A stretch of 7,159 nucleotides of DNA from contig MNYL01000057.1 of assembly GCA_001873075.1 (NCBI GenBank), positions 1 to 7,159 of the forward strand. The letters run 5' to 3'. Positions 1 to 5,343 of the stretch are shown here, piece after piece (the first letter of the stretch is position 1; the number at the start of each line of letters is the position of its first letter). The position numbers were made by a program, and so were the translations under genes. The DNA comes from Fibrobacteres bacterium CG2_30_45_31 (GTDB lineage Bacteria > Fibrobacterota > Fibrobacteria > Fibrobacterales > Fibrobacteraceae). A model generated the notes under the pieces. The model worked only from the letters and a program-made list of their open reading frames with translations, was not told the DNA's origin and did not search any database.

Positions 1-400
1 CAGGCAATCGCTTCCAAGGGAGGAAGCGCAAAGCGTTAGTAGCTCATCCAAGCTCACATTAAGACACCTTCCTTCAAAGCCATGCATTCCCAGACGTTCC
101 CGAAAAAGACGTTGATCTTCCGCACTTAATAGATATTCCGTGTTAAATACAGAGACATTGATCGGGTTTCCCAAAACAGAATTTTTGCGATGAGCAATGC
201 CGAAATAGGCTTTCCCTTCTTCTTTAGCATAACGGGAAACGTAAGCAAAACCATCGGCCTTGACTGTATTTCTGACGAAGCACATTGAAATCAATTTGAA
301 TTTTATATTGTAAGGATACAAGGTTTCTGCAAACGTATCGTCCAAAACTAGTGCAGGGATTTTTATCGCAGACCAGAATTACTTTCTTTTTAGGTGTCAT
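1..400 (-). pseudogene. Broken glycosyltransferase-like gene, frame-disrupted and cut by the window edge
   Basis: Reading the minus strand from ATG at 400-398 gives a plausible enzyme N-terminus (MTPKKKVILVCDKNPCTSFGR). That frame then loses protein-like character and stops at 224-226. A second frame is open from 378 to base 1 (126 codons) and reads like the body of a family 4-type glycosyltransferase, with LDDTFAETLYP, then KADGFAYVSRYAKEEGKAYFGI, then an RERLGM segment. The switch between frames falls near positions 335-360. A GT-B enzyme normally has many more residues between its first beta strand and the DDTFAETLYP-like segment, so I infer an internal deletion that also shifted the frame. 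The first ATG in the second frame (285-283) has no ribosome binding site and would omit the conserved start. The 3' end lies outside the window. Family assignment is by motif resemblance only. An alternative is a short intact gene in the second frame with an unusual start codon. Confidence 0.45.
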
Positions 401-428
401 AGATACCAGATTTAACTTTATTTGAAAG

Positions 429-472
429 GATAATGATTATGTTTTCCTATTTACCATGCTATCTTTACGCCC
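429..472 (+). promoter_or_regulatory. Candidate promoter/leader of the short glycosyltransferase-wzi unit
   Basis: This AT-rich stretch lies between the divergent genes, just before the ATG at 473. It has no Shine-Dalgarno. A CTATCTT element at 459-465 (hexamer TATCTT, 460-465) ends 7 nt before the ATG, where a -10 box for a leaderless transcript would sit. A second similar element, TTTTCCTATTT, lies at 442-452. Bases 429-447 begin with GATAATGAT and resemble a Fur box at about 14 of 19 positions. No convincing -35 is seen at normal spacing; TTGAAA at 422-427 would fit only a poor -10. Promoter assignment is inference. Confidence 0.3.
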
Positions 473-970
473 ATGTCTCGTATTTTTATCGTGCTTGCAA
501 CTTACAACGGCGAACGTTTCCTTTCCGCATTTTTGGATTCTTTGCTCAAGCTTACACGCCAAGCAGATAGCATTATTGTCATTGATGATGAATCTAAAGA
601 TACGACCGTTTCTATTCTTAAAAGCTATGAAGGAAAACGTCCTCTTCAAATATTTTGTGAGGAAAAGAATCAGGGACACCGGGCGGCTTTTGCGAAAGGC
701 CTAGAAATGGCCCATAAACAAGCCCATATCGGAAATGCGGACCTCGTCTTTGGAGACGCAGAGGTCATTGATAGCGGTGGAGAAACCATTGCCGAATCTT
801 GGAGAGAAGAAGGAAATATTCTGTCTCATCTCACTACAGAAACACTCCTTACCGGTTTTACATATCCTGATGCAGGCATTCATTTTATTTTCAAGGAAAT
901 GAATTTCGGCTTCGCGATCGCCTGTAATCATGCCATGAAACAGCTCCAAAACAATGGAGGGCACCTGTGA
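473..970 (+). CDS. Shortened family 2 glycosyltransferase, probably non-functional
   Basis: The product is 165 residues. The N-terminus is a clear GT-A, family 2 start: strand and loop IVLATYNGERF (6-16), then IIVIDDESKDTT (34-45), whose Asp residues normally contact the nucleotide sugar, then EKNQGHRAAFAKGLEMA (64-80). NADLVFGDAEVID (88-100) matches a conserved stretch of rhamnosyltransferase-like enzymes. In those relatives a segment of about 20-25 residues containing DQDD (the DXD metal site) lies between GLEMA and NADLV; here only HKQAHIG remains. After LLTGFT (125-130), where relatives continue through the acceptor half to about 300 residues, this protein switches to a 35-residue tail (FIFKEMNFGFAIACNHAMKQL) and stops. 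It probably carries two internal losses that kept the frame and is unlikely to be catalytic. The ATG at 473 has no Shine-Dalgarno. The stop overlaps the next gene's GTG by 4 nt, so the two are coupled. It could equally be called a pseudogene. Confidence 0.7.
   Translation: MSRIFIVLATYNGERFLSAFLDSLLKLTRQADSIIVIDDESKDTTVSILKSYEGKRPLQIFCEEKNQGHRAAFAKGLEMAHKQAHIGNADLVFGDAEVIDSGGETIAESWREEGNILSHLTTETLLTGFTYPDAGIHFIFKEMNFGFAIACNHAMKQLQNNGGHL
956..961 (+). promoter_or_regulatory. Ribosome binding site for the Wzi-family gene
   Basis: GGAGGG lies 5 nt upstream of the GTG at 967. This strong Shine-Dalgarno supports GTG as the true start and is embedded in the codons for the last residues (NGGHL) of the preceding shortened glycosyltransferase. 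Confidence 0.8.
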
Positions 971-2433
971 GAAAATCATTTTACCTCATCACCGTTCTTT
1001 TCGCTGCAATTTTCAGTGGAACTCTCCATGCACTTCCTCTCGAAGAATCTCTTCCCGGGCATATCCGCGTGGGTGACTCCACCATTTTTTTCAATATACG
1101 AGCCACACTTTCCGATTCTCTTGCTACTACAAATTATGAAGACACAAAGACTCATATTGACAACAGTGCTTATGTTCGACTTCGCGTTAACGGAGAAATA
1201 TCCCCCCAGTTTCGTTGGAGAGCTTCGGGCACTGTTTATAGCGACAAAACCAATCGAGAGATAGAGCCCCATTTTTACGAACCAAAAGAGGGGCTTCCTT
1301 ACAATCTCCAGGGCGATAATGGTCGTTCCTGGGATACATTTACGGCCTATAGCGAATACAACTCCGCGTTTGGAAAACTCATGGCAGGCATTGACTATTT
1401 GGAATGGGGACCTGCAAAACGCAATAAACTCGTGCTGCGCGGCAGTAGCAATAATTACAGACCCTGGATGGACACCACCTATTTTCTCAGTCAACCCGCA
1501 CCCACACCTTTTTTTGGTTTTCAATTCAGCACCGGCCCCATCACTTACACTCAATATTCCGGTAAACTTTTCTACGAAAAAAACAAGAACAAATTTTTCC
1601 ACGCCAATCGCCTAGACTTTGCGCTCCCTTTTGAAATAAATTTTGGCGTCAGTGAAACGGTCATCTATGGCTCCACCGTAACAACCGATGAACCCAACCT
1701 CAACCATGACGCCGACAGCACGGATCGGGACTTCGAATGGGTTTACGCGATTCCTTTTGTTCCTTATGTTTTTGCTCAAAATTACTTAGGAGATAAAGAC
1801 AATGCGGGACTTTCTTTTGATTTAAGCATCAAGACTATTCCGAATTGGGAGATTTACGGAGAACTTTTGTGGGATGACATGAATAATGTGACCTCCATGT
1901 TTGATGATTCCTGGTGGGGCAACAAATGGGGAGCCTCCATCGGAGCGTCCACAGAAAATCGCGCGGTAGGCCCTGTACTGGTATCATGGATGAGCGAATA
2001 CACGCACATTGAACCCTGGGTGTACACTCACCACTTAGGCGCAAGCCACCAATACACGAACTACGGGCAATGTTTAGGAAGTGAGCTAGGACCCAACTCC
2101 CAGGAACTTTATACGCAACTCGATATGGAATGGAAAATTTTCAAACTTTCCCTCCATGCTTCTGGAGTCTCTAAAGATACAGCCTTCGGGAGTAACATCA
2201 GCGATATCCACATCACGCCCGAAAACCCGGAACTGGTGCCCGCCGCCGAGACATACAAAATGGCTACTGATAAAAAGTTCCTCGCCGATGCCACCACAAA
2301 ATCGTACCAGGAATATGGTTTCGCCATCACGATTGCCCCTTGGGAATGGTTGTGGGCCCGTTATGCACAAAGCGTATACGTGGGCGACTACGAAGGCATG
2401 CGAATCGAAGGGAGCCTCGGTGTTACCTGGTAA
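967..2433 (+). CDS. Wzi-family outer-membrane beta-barrel protein (capsule assembly)
   Basis: The product is 488 residues, close to E. coli Wzi (about 480). Residues 1-22 form a signal peptide: MRKSF basic start, hydrophobic LITVLFAAIFSG, and likely cleavage after LHA. The mature part has no other long hydrophobic helix. It has alternating polar/aromatic strands and ends in an aromatic residue (GSLGVTW), as expected for BAM-inserted barrels. Family-like segments are EWGPAKRNKLVLRG (about 149-162), the stretch 259-286 with PFVPYVFAQNYLGDKDNAGL, and 363-382 with YGQxLG followed by LGPNSQELY. Known Wzi proteins are outer-membrane lectins that help anchor group 1-type capsule to the surface; relatives in other phyla sit in polysaccharide loci. 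The GTG start is set by the GGAGGG at 956-961 and the signal peptide. It overlaps the preceding glycosyltransferase stop by 4 nt. The reading frame is intact although both neighbouring glycosyltransferase genes look damaged. The barrel assignment is firm; ligand and capsule type are unknown. Confidence 0.85.
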   Translation: MRKSFYLITVLFAAIFSGTLHALPLEESLPGHIRVGDSTIFFNIRATLSDSLATTNYEDTKTHIDNSAYVRLRVNGEISPQFRWRASGTVYSDKTNREIEPHFYEPKEGLPYNLQGDNGRSWDTFTAYSEYNSAFGKLMAGIDYLEWGPAKRNKLVLRGSSNNYRPWMDTTYFLSQPAPTPFFGFQFSTGPITYTQYSGKLFYEKNKNKFFHANRLDFALPFEINFGVSETVIYGSTVTTDEPNLNHDADSTDRDFEWVYAIPFVPYVFAQNYLGDKDNAGLSFDLSIKTIPNWEIYGELLWDDMNNVTSMFDDSWWGNKWGASIGASTENRAVGPVLVSWMSEYTHIEPWVYTHHLGASHQYTNYGQCLGSELGPNSQELYTQLDMEWKIFKLSLHASGVSKDTAFGSNISDIHITPENPELVPAAETYKMATDKKFLADATTKSYQEYGFAITIAPWEWLWARYAQSVYVGDYEGMRIEGSLGVTW

Positions 2434-2441
2434 TATTTCGG

Positions 2442-2467
2442 AATAGAATTTTCTATTTTCAACCATT
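2442..2467 (+). promoter_or_regulatory. Candidate promoter/operator of the proA operon
   Basis: The 34-nt gap between the wzi stop and proA holds an AT-rich inverted repeat, AATAGAA (2442-2448), loop TT, TTCTATT (2451-2457). It also holds TATTTT at 2454-2459, which ends 8 nt before the proA ATG. There is no Shine-Dalgarno. The arrangement parallels CTATCTT 7 nt before the ATG at 473. It may be a -10 element for a leaderless transcript. The repeat is too weak in GC to be a good terminator and might instead be an operator. No -35 box is obvious. Confidence 0.3.
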
Positions 2468-3736
2468 ATGAGTGATATTTTTTCAATTCAAGAATATGCA
2501 GTCCTTTTGGGTGAAAATGCCCGCAAAGCATCTCAAGCCATACGTACTATTTCCACAGAAACACGCAATAGTGTTTTGAATACCGTAGCGAAATCGCTTC
2601 GCGCTAAAAAAGCAGAGATTCTCGAAGCCAATGCCCGCGACTTGAAAGCTTCAGAGAACAACTTATCTCCAGCAATGATGGATCGTTTGACACTCAACGA
2701 TGCTCGTATCGAAAGTATGGCCAAAGGCGTTGAAGAAATTGCGGCCTTCGCCGATCCTCTCGGGCGTGTACTCGAAAGTCGTACTCTCGCGAACGGCATT
2801 GAAATTTCACGCATCGCCGTTCCTATTGGTTCTGTCTTTTTCATTTACGAAAGCCGTCCGAATGTGACAATTGATGGAGCGGCTCTCTGTTTTAAATCGG
2901 GCAACGCGGTCATTCTCCGTAGCGGAAAAGAATCGTTGGTGTCTTCTAAAATTCTTGCAGATATTTTCCGTAATGCGTTAGAAATTGCAGGGATTGATAT
3001 CAATGCCGTGCAACTCGTCAATACGCCTGACCGTGATCTAATGGCTCAGCTATTGAAAATGAACAACGCTATCGACTTGGTGATCCCCCGCGGTGGAGAA
3101 GGACTTATTCGCTCGGTTGTGGAGCAGAGTCGCATTCCGGTGATTAAGCATTTCAACGGAATTTGTCACATTTACGTGGATAAAAGTGCTGATTTAACTA
3201 AAGTGGGACCGATTCTCGAAAATGCGAAAACCCAACGTCCAGGAACCTGCAATGCCATGGAAACGCTCTTGATTGATCGTCACTTGCGCGATAAAGACAT
3301 CACTCTATTCCTCGCGCCTCTCTTTGTGAAAGGAGTGGAAATGTTCGGGGATGCGGAATCTCAGAGTCGCATTTCTGGTGTCAAAGACATCGGTAACTTT
3401 GAAAACTATCATCATGAATATTTAGCACTCAAGATGAGTGTTCGTTTTGTGGAAAATGTCAAAGAAGCTTGTGACCATATTGAAAAATACAGTAGCAGAC
3501 ATACAGAAGCCGTGCTTGCCGAAGACAAAACCGTACAAGAATACTTTGTCCAGAACGTGGATTCCGCAAGCGTCATGGTCAATGCGAGTACGCGTTTTGC
3601 GGATGGCGGTGAATACGGTCTCGGTGCCGAAGTGGGCATTTCTACCGATAAACTTCATGCCCGTGGTCCTATGGGCGTTGAAAGCCTTTGCACCTATAAG
3701 TGGATTCTTCGCGGAGAGGGCCAGGTACGTCGATGA
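2468..3736 (+). CDS. proA: Gamma-glutamyl phosphate reductase (glutamate-5-semialdehyde dehydrogenase)
   Basis: ProA reduces gamma-glutamyl phosphate with NADPH to glutamate-5-semialdehyde, the second step of proline synthesis, in the cytosol. The 422 residues match the family length (E. coli 417). Visible landmarks are the N-terminal helical part (LGENARKASQAIRTIS), the conserved PIGSVFFIYESRPNVT (119-134) followed by DGAALCFKSGNAVILRSGKE, the PRGGEGLIRSV loop, the catalytic cysteine Cys261 in QRPGTCNAMETLL, HHEYLALKMSV, RFADGGEYGLGAEVGIST, and the C-terminal TYKWILRGEGQVR. No essential residue looks missing. The ATG at 2468 is at the usual family start but has no Shine-Dalgarno. Its partner proB (glutamate 5-kinase) is not adjacent and must be elsewhere if the pathway is complete. 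The stop overlaps the hisI ATG (ATGA), so the two are translationally coupled. It is likely the first gene of the proA-hisI-tilS-ftsH unit. Confidence 0.97.
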   Translation: MSDIFSIQEYAVLLGENARKASQAIRTISTETRNSVLNTVAKSLRAKKAEILEANARDLKASENNLSPAMMDRLTLNDARIESMAKGVEEIAAFADPLGRVLESRTLANGIEISRIAVPIGSVFFIYESRPNVTIDGAALCFKSGNAVILRSGKESLVSSKILADIFRNALEIAGIDINAVQLVNTPDRDLMAQLLKMNNAIDLVIPRGGEGLIRSVVEQSRIPVIKHFNGICHIYVDKSADLTKVGPILENAKTQRPGTCNAMETLLIDRHLRDKDITLFLAPLFVKGVEMFGDAESQSRISGVKDIGNFENYHHEYLALKMSVRFVENVKEACDHIEKYSSRHTEAVLAEDKTVQEYFVQNVDSASVMVNASTRFADGGEYGLGAEVGISTDKLHARGPMGVESLCTYKWILRGEGQVRR

Positions 3737-4074
3737 AATTTGCGATTAACGAATCCTTACTAAAAGAACTGAAATATGATTCCAAGGGTTTAATCCCCGC
3801 GATCGTTCAAGATGCCGATAAAAATGACATTTTGATGATGGCATGGATGGATGAAGAAGCCCTTCGTCGCACATTAAACGTGGGTGAAATGGTTTTCTGG
3901 AGCCGGAGTCGAAAAGAATACTGGCACAAAGGCGATACCAGCGGAAATGTAATGGAAGTCGTCGAATGGTTCGTGGATTGTGATGCGGATGTTCTTCTTT
4001 TTAAGGTCCATATGCACGGTCCTCAAGTCGCTTGCCATACGGGAGCCCGCAGCTGTTTCTTTAGAAAAGGGTAG
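3733..4074 (+). CDS. hisI: Phosphoribosyl-AMP cyclohydrolase
   Basis: HisI opens the adenine ring of phosphoribosyl-AMP to give ProFAR, the third step of histidine synthesis, as a cytosolic zinc enzyme. The 113-residue product is the single-domain form, without the fused HisE pyrophosphohydrolase domain seen in enterobacteria. Motifs in order are GLIPAIVQDADKNDILMMAWM, FWSRSRKEYWHKGDTSGN, DCDAD (82-86) and ACHTGARSCFF. By analogy with characterised enzymes, Asp82, Asp84 and Asp86 would bind magnesium, and Cys83, Cys101 and Cys108 zinc; all are present. I chose ATG 3733 because it forms the ATGA overlap with proA and gives the usual N-terminus. An in-frame ATG at 3700 would add 11 residues (MDSSRRGPGTS) encoded inside proA. 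GGAGAGGG at 3713-3720 and CAGG at 3722-3725 may serve as ribosome binding site. No other his gene is in the window, so histidine genes are at least partly dispersed. Confidence 0.96.
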   Translation: MKFAINESLLKELKYDSKGLIPAIVQDADKNDILMMAWMDEEALRRTLNVGEMVFWSRSRKEYWHKGDTSGNVMEVVEWFVDCDADVLLFKVHMHGPQVACHTGARSCFFRKG

Positions 4075-4076
4075 GA
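4065..4076 (+). promoter_or_regulatory. Ribosome binding site supporting a TTG start for tilS
   Basis: The purine-rich AAAAGGG followed by TAGGA spans the hisI stop and ends 4 nt before TTG 4081. No ATG or GTG lies between the hisI stop and the SGGLDS motif in this frame, so the site decides the start. Confidence 0.55.
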
Positions 4077-4080
4077 TCGT

Positions 4081-5334
4081 TTGTTCCCCGTAACACTGCC
4101 GTTGGGAGGATTTCATCATCTGCTCCTTGCAGTTTCGGGCGGTTTGGATTCTGTGTGTCTTCTCCATTACGTAGCAACCCATAAAACACAATTTGGAATT
4201 GAAAAAATTGTCGTGTGTCATGTGCATCATGGCATCCGCGAAAAGAGCGCAGACGAAGACGCTTCCTTGGTGAAAATCCTCTGCGAACACTACCACATTC
4301 CTTTGGAACTCCGCTATTTGGATGGCAAAGCCATGCTTGCAGAAGGCAACTTCGAAGAAAAAGCACGTGTGGAACGCTACCGCATTTTTAGCGACATTCT
4401 CAAAGAAAAAAAGTTGGATGCCATTTTCACCGCACATCATGCCGATGACCAGGCGGAGACGCTTTATATGCGGCTTTACCGCGGCACTTCCCTCAAAGGC
4501 TTACAAGGAATTCTTGTAGAACGGGATGATCGCGTTTACCGTCCATTTCTCTCTCTCACCAAAGAAGACCTTCGTCTCTATGCAGAACAAAATCAATTGC
4601 AGTGGCACGAAGATGAAACCAACCAAGATACCTCTTACCGACGAAACTACACGCGCCACACAAGCCTCCCCCGTCTTGAGAATGACGTCCCAGAAGCCAT
4701 TCGACAACTCGCCCACATAGCAAGTCTTTCTCAAAGCGTTTTTCCTAAAATCATCGCCCAGGCAGAAACTTTATTTGCACCCATGGTAGTGCCCCCTCGC
4801 TTATGGCCATTTCCTGCTCGATTCTCCCCCTATGAAAAAACACTCGCCATCCATGCCTCTGCTCTGGAAAACCAACTGAAGCCTTTGGAACATGGTGGAT
4901 TCGAATTATTCCGTCTATGGCTTCATGAAAAGGGATTTCCACTCCCGATGAGCAAGGAAGAAGGCTCCCATTTTTTCCCTGTCCCTTCTCGAATACAAAC
5001 AGCGGACTTTCTGATGGAAAAATCCCAGAAACTCCTTTGGTTTTGTCACAAAAAAGTTATCCAAGAAACCGACAATTTGTATCTTTTGCCTGAGTTTAAG
5101 AATGCCGCGGGTGAATGGCGTTATCGTCGTGACGGTGATGTTTTTTCTCCTCCAGGCCTTCGCTGTTCGCAACGGAAGTTAAAAAAGTGGTTTCAGGAAA
5201 ATGGGATTCCTACATTTGTTCGTGATTGTATTCCCGTTTTCGCTCAAGATTCCGAAGTACTGTGGATTCCCGGCATCGCCAAATCGGGAAAATTGCAGGC
5301 AAACACGAACATTGATTTTTTTGATTGGCAATAA
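4081..5334 (+). CDS. tilS: tRNA(Ile)-lysidine synthetase
   Basis: TilS uses ATP and lysine to convert C34 of the CAU anticodon of tRNA-Ile2 to lysidine, so that the tRNA reads AUA codons and is charged with isoleucine. It is normally essential. The 417-residue product is near the E. coli length (432). The PP-loop motif SGGLDS is at 19-24. It is followed by VCHVHHGIREKS and FEEKARVERYRIF, then the conserved AHHADDQAET (118-127) continuing into MRLYRGTSLKGLQGI. RRNYTRH (187-193) begins the segment linking the catalytic and middle domains. Residues about 344-403 match the C-terminal TilS domain (RYRRDGDVFSP, RKLKKWFQENGIP, RDCIPVF, LWIPGIAKSG). The start is TTG, 6 nt after the hisI stop and only 18 codons before the PP-loop. 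No better start codon is available. Adjacency of tilS to ftsH is common across bacteria; in many Firmicutes hpt sits between them and here it is absent. Confidence 0.95.
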   Translation: MFPVTLPLGGFHHLLLAVSGGLDSVCLLHYVATHKTQFGIEKIVVCHVHHGIREKSADEDASLVKILCEHYHIPLELRYLDGKAMLAEGNFEEKARVERYRIFSDILKEKKLDAIFTAHHADDQAETLYMRLYRGTSLKGLQGILVERDDRVYRPFLSLTKEDLRLYAEQNQLQWHEDETNQDTSYRRNYTRHTSLPRLENDVPEAIRQLAHIASLSQSVFPKIIAQAETLFAPMVVPPRLWPFPARFSPYEKTLAIHASALENQLKPLEHGGFELFRLWLHEKGFPLPMSKEEGSHFFPVPSRIQTADFLMEKSQKLLWFCHKKVIQETDNLYLLPEFKNAAGEWRYRRDGDVFSPPGLRCSQRKLKKWFQENGIPTFVRDCIPVFAQDSEVLWIPGIAKSGKLQANTNIDFFDWQ

Positions 5335-5338
5335 AGGG
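5333..5338 (+). promoter_or_regulatory. Ribosome binding site for ftsH
   Basis: AAAGGG overlaps the tilS stop codon and lies 5 nt upstream of the ATG at 5344. This supports that start and continuous translation from tilS to ftsH. Confidence 0.7.
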
Positions 5339-5343
5339 TTTAT

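Noticed and set aside
283..285. ATG as the start of an intact short minus-strand gene
   Set aside because: There is no ribosome binding site, and protein-like sequence of the same frame (LDDTFAETLYPYNIKFKLIS) continues upstream of it, so it is more likely an internal Met of a broken gene.
976..1602. Long minus-strand open frame (208 codons) opposite the Wzi-family gene
   Set aside because: It is antisense to a gene with a clear signal peptide and family motifs. Its translation is rich in Cys and Gly without any recognisable motif, and it has no matching operon context.
2434..2467. Rho-independent terminator after wzi
   Set aside because: The only hairpin is AT-rich with a 2-base loop and lacks a GC stem and a proper U-tract, so it is not a credible terminator.
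3700..3732. Upstream ATG giving an 11-residue longer HisI
   Set aside because: The extension is entirely proA coding sequence in another frame and is not HisI-like. The ATG at 3733 gives the ATGA coupling and the normal family N-terminus.
3874..4440. Minus-strand open frame of 188 codons across the hisI-tilS junction
   Set aside because: It lies opposite conserved catalytic motifs of both genes, and the translation is Phe- and Cys-rich without domain features, so it is a shadow frame.
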